Source of the DNA: JBPRGG01 sp051418075
Lineage (GTDB): Bacteria > Bacteroidota > Bacteroidia > Cytophagales > Cyclobacteriaceae
Reading direction: 5' to 3'
NCBI GenBank assembly: GCA_051418075.1
Contig: JBPRGG010000029.1
Location: 1 to 64,000 of the forward strand
DNA: 64,000 nt
Shown: positions 54,385 to 62,628 of the stretch, one piece after another
Layout: every line of letters starts with the position of its first letter
Numbering within the stretch: the stretch's first letter is position 1
Translations under genes and position numbers: made by a program
The notes under the pieces: model-generated
What the model was told of the DNA's origin: nothing
What the model saw: the letters and a program-made list of their open reading frames with translations, nothing else
The model's database searches: none

Positions 54385-56598
54385 ATGAAATTGAATTTTA
54401 AGAAGTTTATAAAACCTGGTTCTGGAGAGGATAAACCAGGTTTGGATACTTTTAGTGGGGTTTTTACGCCTTCTATCTTAACTATTCTAGGGGTGATTAT
54501 GTATCTCAGGTTTGGCTGGGTGGTGGGAAATGTGGGTTTAATTGGTACCCTGATCATTGTTACCCTTTCCACTTTGATTACTTTTCTGACAGCGCTTTCA
54601 ATAGCCAGTATTGCTACTGACCAGCAGGTAAAAACAGGCGGCGCTTATTACATGATCAGCCGGTCACTTGGTTTGGAGTCCGGAGGTGCCATTGGTATAC
54701 CTTTATTTCTGGCCCAGACATTTTCCATCGCGTTATATACCATTGGGTTTGCTGAAAGTGTTTCCACTGTTTTTCCCGGATTGGATCAAACCCTGGTGGG
54801 CATTGTAGTAACCATTCTTATTGCCGTATTGGCCTTTATCTCAGCTAAGGCGGCTATTAAATCTCAGTTTTTTGTGATGGCGGCTATTGGTATTTCTTTA
54901 CTGTCTTTATTGTTAGGAAAGCCTTTGGAAAATACTGATATTGAAATGTGGGGAGTGCCGGAAAGCAAGTCAGAAGGCTTCTGGACGGTATTTGCTGTGT
55001 TTTTTCCGGCTGTAACCGGTATAATGGCTGGTGTGAATATGTCCGGAGATTTACGTAATCCCGGTAAATCTATTCCAAAGGGTACTTTTATGGCCGTTGG
55101 CGTGGGTTATATTATCTATATGTTGTTACCTATTTTGCTGGCGGGGCGGGCTGATGCCGCCACTCTGGTAGAAGATTCCTTAATTATGCGCAAGATTTCA
55201 TTTTGGGGTGATGCCATTTTACTGGGGGTGTGGGGAGCCACATTATCCAGTGCCATTGGCAGTATTTTGGGTGCACCACGGGTGTTGCAGGCTTTAGCCC
55301 GGGATAACATACTTCCCCGGTGGCTTAAGTGGCTGGGCAAGGGTTCAGGACAGGAAGATAACCCCAGAGTAGGGATTGTGTTTACTCTTGGTTTGGCCCT
55401 GGCTGCGGTTTATTTTGGCAACCTGAACCTAATAGCCCCCATTCTCACAATGTTTTTTCTTACAACCTATGGCGTGTTAAATATTTCTGCCGGTCTGGAA
55501 CGTTTCTTGGGAAGCCCTTCTTTCCGGCCTAAATTCAAAGTACACTGGTTTTTTTCTTTATTGGGAGCAGTAGGATGTCTGGGAGTCATGTTGCTGATTA
55601 ATCCACTGGCTACAGCCATTGCCTCAGCCTTTGTATTCCTGGTATACTCCTGGTTGGAGAGAAGGAATCTTAAAACCACCTGGGGTGATGTGAGGCAGGG
55701 AATCTGGATGGCTTTTGTCAGATCCGGAGTTTTTAGGTTCAGAACCGCCAATGACCCTAAAAACTGGCGGCCACATATGCTTGTATTGACCGGAGCCCCT
55801 ACCAAAAGGTGGCATTTAATCCATTTCGCCCGTTCTTTATCCCATAATAAAAGCCTGATGACCATATCTACCATTTTACCGGAAGCTTCCATTAATCCCA
55901 GCCGGAAATCAAAAATGGAAGAAAATATCCGGGAATTTTTAATCCAGCGGAATGTGCAGAGTCTTGTGAGGGTGATTGCAGCGCCTGATCCCTTCAAGGG
56001 GGCCGAACTTTTGGTTGAATCCTATGGATTGGGGGCTTTGATGCCCGATACAATTCTGTTGGGAGATACCAGGGAACCTACACATCGCCAGGCCTATTGC
56101 AACATGATCTATCACTTTTTTTTATCCAAAAGAAATGTACTTATATTGCGGGATAATGAAGAGCAGGGATTTGGAAAATTCAGTAAAATAGATATATGGT
56201 GGGGAGGTCTTAAACGAAACGGAGCTTTGATGATCATCATTGCTTACCTGCTGCAAAACAGCCATGAATGGAACCAGGCAGAAGTGACACTCAAAATGGT
56301 AGTGCCTTCTGAAACTGCAGCCACAGATGCACAGGATAATGTTAATCAGTTACTGGAAAAGATCAGAATTGATCTTAAAAAGGAAATTATTGTGAACAAT
56401 GGACGTAATTTTGATCAGATCTTGCATACTTCCTCAGGTCAGACCGACCTTGTTTTGATGGGTATGGCTGAACCTGATGCAAATTTTGAGTCTTACTATG
56501 ACAAGTTATGTAAGAGGGTGGAAAAGTTGCCTGCTACTTTATTTGTTCTGGCTTCTCAGGACATTGTTTTTGAAGAAGTCCTTTTGAAGAATAGTTGA
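54385..56598 (+). CDS. SLC12-like cation-chloride cotransporter (APC superfamily), 737 aa
   Basis: Residues ~20-430 carry about twelve transmembrane helices of the amino acid-polyamine-cation fold with signatures of the Na-K-Cl/K-Cl group: TFSGVFTPSILTILGVIMYLRFGWVVGNVG, QVKTGGAYYMISRSLG, FFPAVTGIMAGVNMSGDLRNPGKSIPKGT and APRVLQALARDNILP. The C-terminal ~300 residues are soluble and contain a Rossmann-like segment (KNWRPHMLVLTGAP) as in eukaryotic cotransporter tails. It probably carries chloride together with potassium and/or sodium; ion specificity cannot be told from sequence. The VOC gene follows 39 bp downstream. Confidence 0.92.
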   Translation: MKLNFKKFIKPGSGEDKPGLDTFSGVFTPSILTILGVIMYLRFGWVVGNVGLIGTLIIVTLSTLITFLTALSIASIATDQQVKTGGAYYMISRSLGLESGGAIGIPLFLAQTFSIALYTIGFAESVSTVFPGLDQTLVGIVVTILIAVLAFISAKAAIKSQFFVMAAIGISLLSLLLGKPLENTDIEMWGVPESKSEGFWTVFAVFFPAVTGIMAGVNMSGDLRNPGKSIPKGTFMAVGVGYIIYMLLPILLAGRADAATLVEDSLIMRKISFWGDAILLGVWGATLSSAIGSILGAPRVLQALARDNILPRWLKWLGKGSGQEDNPRVGIVFTLGLALAAVYFGNLNLIAPILTMFFLTTYGVLNISAGLERFLGSPSFRPKFKVHWFFSLLGAVGCLGVMLLINPLATAIASAFVFLVYSWLERRNLKTTWGDVRQGIWMAFVRSGVFRFRTANDPKNWRPHMLVLTGAPTKRWHLIHFARSLSHNKSLMTISTILPEASINPSRKSKMEENIREFLIQRNVQSLVRVIAAPDPFKGAELLVESYGLGALMPDTILLGDTREPTHRQAYCNMIYHFFLSKRNVLILRDNEEQGFGKFSKIDIWWGGLKRNGALMIIIAYLLQNSHEWNQAEVTLKMVVPSETAATDAQDNVNQLLEKIRIDLKKEIIVNNGRNFDQILHTSSGQTDLVLMGMAEPDANFESYYDKLCKRVEKLPATLFVLASQDIVFEEVLLKNS

Positions 56599-56637
56599 TT
56601 CCGGGTAAATAAAACAGCAAATTAAAATTATACGCAA

Positions 56638-57018
56638 ATGATAAAAGGAATAGATCATCCTGCTATTGCCACTGAAAACCTGAATGATATGGTTGACTGG
56701 TATTGCCAGGTTCTTGGCTACCAAAAATATTTTAAACATCCTGAACGTGAGGTCTGGATATTGGCCGATTCAAACGGTGCCAAGCTTGAAATGATGCAAA
56801 AAGACCACACGGAAAGATCTGAACGGACAGTATTAACCCCTGGTTTATCTCACCTGGCTTTTACAGTGGAAGACCTGGAAGTGGCTATGAACAGACTGGA
56901 TCAATTTAATGTGAATTGGCTAAGTCCGGTGGTAGATGCCATAGGAGGGGGCAAACTGCGAAGTTTTGCTGACCCTGAGGGAAACATGCTGCAGATTGTT
57001 CAGCGCGATGTGGATTAA
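56638..57018 (+). CDS. VOC-family (glyoxalase/dioxygenase fold) protein, 126 aa
   Basis: Two beta-alpha-beta-beta-beta modules are visible with candidate metal ligands His6 in GIDHPAIA, Glu in AKLEMMQKD, His in LSHLAFTVEDLE, and Gln in NMLQIVQRD in place of the usual final Glu. The single-domain length is normal. Family members include glyoxalase I, dioxygenases and resistance proteins, so the substrate is open. It is encoded 47 bp upstream of the KduD-like dehydrogenase in the same direction, suggesting co-transcription and a role in sugar-acid or lactone metabolism, which is inference. Confidence 0.88.
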   Translation: MIKGIDHPAIATENLNDMVDWYCQVLGYQKYFKHPEREVWILADSNGAKLEMMQKDHTERSERTVLTPGLSHLAFTVEDLEVAMNRLDQFNVNWLSPVVDAIGGGKLRSFADPEGNMLQIVQRDVD

Positions 57019-57065
57019 CCACACATTTTTGCTATTTTTACCTGGTAACATATAAATTTTTTTTT

Positions 57066-57836
57066 ATGCAAGTACTTGATCTTTTTAAATTAGAGGGCAA
57101 GGTGGCTTTGGTGACCGGGGCCAAAAGAGGAATTGGAAAAGCCATGGCTGTGGCTCTAGCTGAAGCCGGAGCCGATGTGATTGGTGTTTCAGCATCCCTG
57201 GAAACAAATGGCAGCGAAGTGGAAAATGAAGTTGTAGCCCTGGGCCGACAGTTTAAAGCCTATCAATGTGATTTTTCCCGTCGTGAGGCATTGTATGCTT
57301 TTATTAAGCAGGTTAAGCAAGATTTTCCGGTTATTGATATCCTGGTAAATAATGCCGGCACAATTCTAAGAAAGCCAATAGCGGAGCATCCTGATGAATA
57401 CTGGGACCAGGTGATCGAAGTCAATCTGAATGCCCAGTTTATCCTGACCCGTGAAATTGGCAGAGATATGGTAAACCAGGGTCAAGGCAAAGTGATCTTT
57501 ACCGCTTCACTTTTAACTTTTCAGGGCGGGGTAACGGTACCTGGATATGCTGCCAGCAAAGGAGGCGTAGGGCAACTGGTAATGGCTTTTTCCAATGAAT
57601 GGTCATCAAAGGGTGTAAATATCAATGCGATTGCACCCGGATATATTGCTACAGATAATACAGCCGCTTTAAGAGCTGATAAGGAAAGAAATCCGGCTAT
57701 TTTAGCCCGCATTCCTCAGGGAAGGTGGGGTACTCCCGATGATTTTAAAGGACCGGTGGTGTTTTTGGCTTCAGAGGCTTCCAATTATATGAATGGGACC
57801 GTGATGCTGGTTGATGGAGGATGGATGGGGCGATAA
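57066..57836 (+). CDS. kduD: KduD-like 2-dehydro-3-deoxy-D-gluconate 5-dehydrogenase (SDR)
   Basis: The 256-residue short-chain dehydrogenase has the cofactor loop TGAKRGIGKAMA, NNAG (~94-97), the catalytic Ser in FTASLLTFQGG and YAASKGG with the Tyr-x-x-x-Lys pair. The family-specific stretches FQGGVTVPGYAASK, NINAIAPGYIATDNTAALRADKERN, ARIPQGRWGTPDDFKGPVVFLAS and MLVDGGWMGR align closely with E. coli KduD. That enzyme interconverts 5-keto-4-deoxyuronate-derived and KDG-type sugars in pectin/uronate catabolism. No other uronate genes are in the window, so a broader oxidoreductase role cannot be excluded. Confidence 0.87.
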   Translation: MQVLDLFKLEGKVALVTGAKRGIGKAMAVALAEAGADVIGVSASLETNGSEVENEVVALGRQFKAYQCDFSRREALYAFIKQVKQDFPVIDILVNNAGTILRKPIAEHPDEYWDQVIEVNLNAQFILTREIGRDMVNQGQGKVIFTASLLTFQGGVTVPGYAASKGGVGQLVMAFSNEWSSKGVNINAIAPGYIATDNTAALRADKERNPAILARIPQGRWGTPDDFKGPVVFLASEASNYMNGTVMLVDGGWMGR

Positions 57837-57921
57837 TCCCTGCCAGAAAGGTTTTTTTATCTGAAATAAACATTCTCTCAATTTGAAACTTAATAGGAAG
57901 AGTATCATGCCTAAATTGTGA

Positions 57922-58824
57922 ATGAATAATAAAAATAAAGCTTATTCCAGATATCTGTTTGTGATCAATCCCATTGCCGGGGGGAATGACAAGAATGACT
58001 TGATTTCCATGATAGAAAAATTAAGGAAGGAAAATGGATTCACAACTGAAATTTACCAAACCACCGGGGAAAATGACGGGGAAGCCATTCAGAAATTGAT
58101 TGATGAAACCCAACCCGAGGTGATTGTAGCAGCCGGAGGAGATGGTACGGTGAACCAGGTGGCTAAATTGATCCTAAACAAAGATATTGCCCTGGGTATC
58201 ATACCCCTGGGTTCGGGAAATGGCCTGGCCAAAGATCTGAAGATCCCTCAGATCAGTTTGCGTAATGCACTACGGCTGATCATCCAACCCCAGATCATTC
58301 CTATTGATACCCTGGAGGCCAATGGTAATTTTTTTATGCATATCAGCGACCTTGGCTTCAACGCTCATGTGGTTAAGCTTTTTAATAAAGCTGAAAAGAG
58401 AGGGTTATGGTCTTATATGCGGTTTACTATCAAAGAGTTTTTTAAATACAAAACTTTTCGCTATCAAATTCAAACAGATAAAGGCAACGTTAAAGGTTTG
58501 GCTTTTATGATTACAGTAGCCAATTCTAATCAGTTTGGCAGCAATCTGACCATTAATCCGGAAGGAGAATATGATGATGGTGAATTTGAGATCATCATCA
58601 TCAGACGATTTCCCCGCAAAAAGATCTTTGGCATTATCTTCCGGTTGTTGACCAAAAAAATAAATTTTTCCCCTTACACCAAAGTATTAAAATGTAAAAA
58701 TGCTGTTATTAAAACCAGGAAAGCCAAAACCCTGCAATATGACGGAGAGATATTTGGTAAAGTAAAAAAGGTGGAAATAAATATTCACCCCCAAAGTTTA
58801 AACGTGATCGTGCCCAAAGAGTAA
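57922..58824 (+). CDS. Diacylglycerol/lipid kinase family protein (YegS-like)
   Basis: The 300-residue protein shows the DAGK catalytic-domain signatures: FVINPIAGG (~12-20), VIVAAGGDGTVNQVAKLI (~72-89) with the GGDGT ATP site, IIPLGSGNGLAKDL (~97-110) and a C-terminal beta sandwich with LQYDGEIFG, the Asp-Gly pair of the lipid kinase fold. No membrane segment is present. It phosphorylates diacylglycerol or a related lipid; whether sphingolipid bases are substrates, as in some Bacteroidota, cannot be told. The gene is convergent with the TonB lipoprotein gene, separated by a hairpin. Confidence 0.92.
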   Translation: MNNKNKAYSRYLFVINPIAGGNDKNDLISMIEKLRKENGFTTEIYQTTGENDGEAIQKLIDETQPEVIVAAGGDGTVNQVAKLILNKDIALGIIPLGSGNGLAKDLKIPQISLRNALRLIIQPQIIPIDTLEANGNFFMHISDLGFNAHVVKLFNKAEKRGLWSYMRFTIKEFFKYKTFRYQIQTDKGNVKGLAFMITVANSNQFGSNLTINPEGEYDDGEFEIIIIRRFPRKKIFGIIFRLLTKKINFSPYTKVLKCKNAVIKTRKAKTLQYDGEIFGKVKKVEINIHPQSLNVIVPKE

Positions 58825-58844
58825 CTTTTCAGGTCAATCTGAAC

Positions 58845-58890
58845 AGGAACAGGCTTTGATTCATATTCATTAAAATACCAGCCTGTTCCT
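58845..58890. terminator. 11-bp perfect hairpin between convergent genes
   Basis: AGGAACAGGCT (58845-58855) and AGCCTGTTCCT (58880-58890) are perfectly complementary, with a 24-nt loop. It lies between the convergent lipid kinase and TonB lipoprotein genes and so could end both transcripts. Neither side has a good T-run, so Rho-independent termination is uncertain. Confidence 0.4.
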
Positions 58891-58923
58891 AATACTGCTA
58901 CAGTCGGGCTTTAACCAGACTGA

Positions 58924-59580
58924 CTAACTTAACTTGAATGAAACAGGCAGGATCATCTTTACCTTTACCGGTTCTCCCTGTATGGTACCCGGATGCCATC
59001 CTAAATTGGTAGTTTTGATCACTCTTAATGCTTCCTGGTCACATTCCTGGCTGATTCCTTTCAGGATGCGGGGCTCAATCAGATTACCGGAATCATCGAT
59101 CACAAACTCCACAAATACTTTACCTTCAATACCCTGATCCCGGGCTTTTTCCGGGTATTTGATATGGCTGGAAACATATTCGATGAAGGCAGGCAAGCCA
59201 GCTACAGGTTCCGGGTTTTGCTCAACCTTGATAAAAACCTCGTCCTTCAAATCATATATGCGCTTCACAATCACACCTAACGGTTTGCTTTCCGGCTTGA
59301 GTTGCTCGCCATATACCAATTTTTCTACTTTTAATTGTTTTTGCCAAAACTTAGTCAGATCGATTACTGTAGTTTGTTCCAGGGCCAGGTAATAAAATTC
59401 TCCCTCAGGGTCAGCTGATTCGAATTCTCTGATCAGTTCCTGGACCATAGGGGAGTAAGCTTCGGGTTGGTAATAACCAGCTGGAACATTTGAAACAGAT
59501 GGTTTATTGACCTCGTGTTCCTGGCAAGCCAAAGATACAATTAATAATACGGGCAAAATTGAGGATAAAAAAGTTTTCAT
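58924..59580 (-). CDS. Lipoprotein with TonB C-terminal domain, 218 aa
   Basis: The signal peptide ends in a lipobox-like SLAC (Cys 19). The mature protein starts QEHEVNKPS and ends in a TonB-type domain (~125-218): PVAGLPAFIEYVSSHIKYPEKARDQGIEGKVFVEFVIDDSG, RILKGISQECDQEALRVIK, VKVKMILPVSFKL. The whole protein resembles the C-terminal ~215 residues of the upstream M56 protein, including the FESADPEGEFYYL segment (FKQAQPESNFYVL there). It has no N-terminal membrane helix other than the signal, so it is probably not a normal energy transducer. It lies 134 bp downstream of the M56 gene and is likely part of the same regulatory cluster. Confidence 0.85.
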   Translation of the reverse strand: MKTFLSSILPVLLIVSLACQEHEVNKPSVSNVPAGYYQPEAYSPMVQELIREFESADPEGEFYYLALEQTTVIDLTKFWQKQLKVEKLVYGEQLKPESKPLGVIVKRIYDLKDEVFIKVEQNPEPVAGLPAFIEYVSSHIKYPEKARDQGIEGKVFVEFVIDDSGNLIEPRILKGISQECDQEALRVIKTTNLGWHPGTIQGEPVKVKMILPVSFKLS

Positions 59581-59714
59581 GATTTTGTAGGTTTTGTTTT
59601 ACGTTAGACAATATTGTTTCTGTTCCTTTCTGAATAGTTTTAAATTTAACATTCATAGGAAGTGACTTCCAGATAAATTAAATTGGAATTTGTTTACTTA
59701 CATTTTCAGATTTA

Positions 59715-61229
59715 TCAACTCACTTTAAATGTAATTGGAATGATCATTCTAACATTCACTGCTTCACCTCTTTGTTTTCCAGGGATCCATTGAGGAGAAT
59801 TTTTAATGACGCGTAAAGCTTCCTGGTCCAGCATTGGATGGATGCCCTTGATCACCTTTGCTTCAGTCAATTGACCTTGTTTATTTACAATAAACTGAAT
59901 AAACACCTTGCCTTCAATACCCTGCTGTTGCATTTCCAGAGGATAGGAAAGTTCATTTGTAATATATTTATAAAAGCCCTGCATTCCACCTATTGGTTCA
60001 GGTTGATCTTCAACTATGGTAAATACTTCATCCACAGGTAGTTCCTGTTGATTAGCCATCAATTCATTCCTGGATTCAAATTGTCCGGAAGCTGAAAATT
60101 CAGCCACCACCATGTTTTGAGGATGGTTAATATAGGCGATCTTCCATTGCTCCTGGTCAGCGATAAACTGGTTGACTGCATCAATAAAGGGGACACTGAC
60201 CTGTGGTTGTAGCACATAAAAGTTACTTTCAGGTTGCGCTTGTTTAAATTTGCTCAGCACCATGTCCATTTGATTGTTGATATCCTGACCAGGAAGAATA
60301 TTCCATCCTGCCGGTGCACTAATTTGGCCGGAGAGGTTAAAAGGAAGCACTTCTTCCTCCTGACAAGAAAAGGCTACAAACATTAAAACAGCCAGGGGAA
60401 TGATGAAAAGTAGTTTGGGCCAGAAAATTTTTTTTCCCAGGGCTTCCATCATATTGATCCTCTTCATGATCTGAGATTTGTTGAAGTGGTTGACCACAGA
60501 TAAATTCATTTGTTGCAACGACTGTTTTACCAGGGTTTCTATGTATTGCTGTTTGTCATCCTGTCTTAAAACCTTGTAATCAGCGATATATTCATGAACG
60601 TCCTGGATTGCCTTTTTATAAAGGTGGATGATAGGATTAAACCAGAACAGGATGGCCAGGATCTCAAAATATAGAATATCAAGGCTATGTTTTTCCTGTA
60701 TATGCACCTTTTCATGAGCCAGGATCCTGTGCTGCTCAGCTTCTTTTAGCTGATTGGTATTATCCCAAAAAAGGTATTGGAAAAAAGAAAAAGTGGCTGT
60801 TTTTCCATGAGTGGGTATGACCTGAATATAGGGTCCGGAGTTGACAGATGTTTTATTTTGTTTTATGATACGCATTATATGCCAGAATTGCCAAACCAGG
60901 CGAATGGCAAAAATGAGAATTCCGCCCAGATAAATCAGCGGTAAAATGGTGACCCAACTCATGGTCTGGTTTTGAGTGGGAGCAGATTGATTCACCACCA
61001 CTTCTGGCAAATACACCACGGGCTCAACCATTAAAATGCTTAAAGTTTCGGAGGGAGCAGAAAGGGGTATGTTAAGCCAGGGAATGATCAGGCTGAATAA
61101 AGATGAAATGATCAGATAAACCCTGTTATAGTGAAAACAAGTTTCCTTTTTTTGAAAAAGCTGGTAATAGGCATAAAAAACCAGCAGGCATATACTTGAT
61201 TCAATTAAAAAGTTTATCAGGTACATCAT
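59715..61229 (-). CDS. M56-family (BlaR1/MecR1-like) membrane metalloprotease with TonB C-terminal domain
   Basis: The 504-residue protein has transmembrane segments at ~1-25, 38-60, 92-120 and 275-293. The zinc motif HEKVH (~191-195) is followed by EIAILFWFNPIIHLYKKA and a VHEYIADYKVL helix that supplies the third ligand Glu. After the last membrane helix comes FSCQEEE and a ~215-residue extracytoplasmic part ending in a TonB-type domain (QQGIEGKVFIQFIVNKQGQ, MIIPITFKVS). M56 proteins sense a signal outside and cleave the partner BlaI repressor. The start lies 1 bp after the BlaI stop, so the two are co-translated. The replaced beta-lactam sensor domain means the inducer is probably not a beta-lactam. 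Confidence 0.9.
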   Translation of the reverse strand: MMYLINFLIESSICLLVFYAYYQLFQKKETCFHYNRVYLIISSLFSLIIPWLNIPLSAPSETLSILMVEPVVYLPEVVVNQSAPTQNQTMSWVTILPLIYLGGILIFAIRLVWQFWHIMRIIKQNKTSVNSGPYIQVIPTHGKTATFSFFQYLFWDNTNQLKEAEQHRILAHEKVHIQEKHSLDILYFEILAILFWFNPIIHLYKKAIQDVHEYIADYKVLRQDDKQQYIETLVKQSLQQMNLSVVNHFNKSQIMKRINMMEALGKKIFWPKLLFIIPLAVLMFVAFSCQEEEVLPFNLSGQISAPAGWNILPGQDINNQMDMVLSKFKQAQPESNFYVLQPQVSVPFIDAVNQFIADQEQWKIAYINHPQNMVVAEFSASGQFESRNELMANQQELPVDEVFTIVEDQPEPIGGMQGFYKYITNELSYPLEMQQQGIEGKVFIQFIVNKQGQLTEAKVIKGIHPMLDQEALRVIKNSPQWIPGKQRGEAVNVRMIIPITFKVS

Positions 61230-61230
61230 G

Positions 61231-61602
61231 TCATTCTTCTTCTTTAATGTCCTGCTTAATATATTTCATCATTTGGTCTAACTCATTCAAGTCCATATCA
61301 TTGTCTTTGGCAAAAAAGGAAACCAGTCTTTCAAAAGAGCCACCAAAATACCCTTTGATGAAATTTTGGAGAAAAAAGCTTCGATATTGATCTTTGGCTA
61401 CCAAAGGAAAATATTCATGGGTTTTGCCATAGGCTTTATAGCCAACAAATCCCTTTTTTTCCAGAATACGTACTATTGTGGATACCGTATTATAGGCTGG
61501 TTTCGGTTCTGGCATCTTCTCCAGGATGTCTTTTACAAATCCTTTTTCCAGTTGCCACAGAATCTGCATGACCTGTTCTTCCGCTTTGGTAAGTTCTTTC
61601 AT
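61231..61602 (-). CDS. BlaI/MecI/CopY-family repressor
   Basis: The 123-residue protein opens with ELTKAEEQVMQILWQLEKGFVKDILEKMPEPKPAYNTVSTIVRILEKKGFVGYKAYGKTHEYFPLV, the canonical winged-helix of this family. The C-terminal ~50 residues form the dimerisation and proteolysis region (YFGGSFERLVSFFAKDND). It represses its own operon until the M56 protease inactivates it. A promoter of perfect spacing and two ACTA...TAGT inverted repeats sit immediately upstream. It is the first gene of the blaI-M56-TonB cluster. Confidence 0.95.
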   Translation of the reverse strand: MKELTKAEEQVMQILWQLEKGFVKDILEKMPEPKPAYNTVSTIVRILEKKGFVGYKAYGKTHEYFPLVAKDQYRSFFLQNFIKGYFGGSFERLVSFFAKDNDMDLNELDQMMKYIKQDIKEEE

Positions 61603-61603
61603 T

Positions 61604-61617
61604 ACTAAATATTTAGT
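61604..61617 (-). promoter_or_regulatory. Perfect 14-bp palindrome next to the blaI start (candidate operator 1)
   Basis: ACTAAATATTTAGT is self-complementary and ends 2 bp before the blaI ATG, covering the ribosome-binding region. It shares the ACTA...TAGT ends with the second site at 61655-61670, as expected for a BlaI-type dimer site. Confidence 0.65.
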
Positions 61618-61645
61618 TATACAATCTGCTTTGTCAGCTTAATGA

Positions 61646-61676
61646 CAAATATATAACTATTCATTTAGTTTACAAA
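61646..61676 (-). promoter_or_regulatory. Bacteroidota-type promoter of the blaI-M56 cluster
   Basis: On the minus strand TTTG (61676-61673), exactly 19 bp, then TATATTTG (61653-61646). This is a full match to the Bacteroidota sigma consensus TTTG-N19-TAnnTTTG. Predicted transcription start is near 61639, giving a leader of about 37 nt. Confidence 0.8.
61655..61670 (-). promoter_or_regulatory. Second ACTA...TAGT inverted repeat in the promoter spacer (candidate operator 2)
   Basis: On the minus strand this reads AACTAAATGAATAGTT: arms AACTA and TAGTT around six bases, related to operator 1. It fills the 19-bp spacer between the -33 and -7 elements, so a bound repressor would block RNA polymerase. 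Confidence 0.65.
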
Positions 61677-61703
61677 CTTAACTCTTAGTTTTTTTTGAAA
61701 AAA

Positions 61704-62369
61704 TTATAGGTCAATGAAAGCATAAGCCAGAATGTTAGCTCCCATTTGCAGGGCTTTTTGCCTCAATACTTCCGGGTCATTATACACCGACTGATCTTCC
61801 CATCCGTTGCCCAGATCGGATTCATAGGAATAGAAGCAAACCAACCTGCCCTGGTAGATCAACCCGAATCCCTGGGCTGGATTCCCATCATGTTCATGGA
61901 TTTTGGGTAATCCTTCGTTGAAACGATACTTTTGATTATAAATGGGATGATCAAAGGGTAGTTCTACAAATTCCAGTTCAGGAAATACCTTTTTCATTTC
62001 CAGCCGGATAAATTGGTCCAGGCCATAATTGTCATCAATATGTAAAAAACCACCGGAGATCAGGTAATTCCTCAGGTTTAAAGCTTCAGTGTCAGAAAAA
62101 ACCACATTGCCATGACCGGTCAGATATACATATGGATACAAAAATATTTCTTTACTTCCAACTTCCACAATATCCTCTTCCGGTTCAATTCGGGTGTTCA
62201 ATTGATCATTGGTAAATTCAATTAAATTGGGAAGGGCGGTTTTATTGGCATACCAGTCACCTCCTCCATTATATTTAAGCTTGGCAATTTTGTAAGAATA
62301 TTGGGCATTCAAGCTAAATGACAGGAGAAAAATGCCAATAAAGCTGCTATAAAATAGTCCTGCTTTCAT
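61704..62369 (-). CDS. DUF4159 secreted protein, 221 aa
   Basis: A signal peptide ends at LNAQ (~residue 22). The mature part follows the DUF4159 pattern: AKLKYNGGGDWYANKTALPNLIEFT, YPYVYLTGHGNVVFSDTEALNLRNYLISGGFLHIDDNYGLDQF (a glutamine-amidotransferase-like flavodoxin fold) and the FVELPFDHPIYN end. DUF4159 proteins usually lie near MoxR/VWA genes in Bacteroidota; here the neighbours are the blaI cluster and a PAS sensor, so context gives no help. Function unknown. The gene reads toward blaI on the same strand but upstream of its promoter. Confidence 0.88.
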   Translation of the reverse strand: MKAGLFYSSFIGIFLLSFSLNAQYSYKIAKLKYNGGGDWYANKTALPNLIEFTNDQLNTRIEPEEDIVEVGSKEIFLYPYVYLTGHGNVVFSDTEALNLRNYLISGGFLHIDDNYGLDQFIRLEMKKVFPELEFVELPFDHPIYNQKYRFNEGLPKIHEHDGNPAQGFGLIYQGRLVCFYSYESDLGNGWEDQSVYNDPEVLRQKALQMGANILAYAFIDL

Positions 62370-62628
62370 ACATTATTTTTTATAGATAAACGAAATTAAT
62401 CAGGATTGTTTTACTTAGCAATATTTTAAATTTGAAAAAGGAAAATGTTTAAGAAATATAATTGGGAATTGAAATTTTTCTCAAAGTAAAATTTTGTTAT
62501 TTGCTTTACATATTGTTATATTGGTTCCTCCAGCTAAAATAAATAATAAGTTCGGCTTATATAGCGGATTTTTGCCGGACCTTATTTGTTTAAAAGAAAT
62601 CAATAAACCTTTAATAATAGTTCCGGAC

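Noticed and set aside
55467..55997. 176-codon frame antisense to the cation-chloride transporter
   Set aside because: The plus-strand transporter is unmistakable over this stretch; the antisense product has no motif and mirrors codon usage of the real gene.
59715..61602. Beta-lactam resistance regulon (classical BlaR1-BlaI)
   Set aside because: The extracytoplasmic part is a TonB-type domain, not a penicillin-binding sensor, and no beta-lactamase gene is linked.
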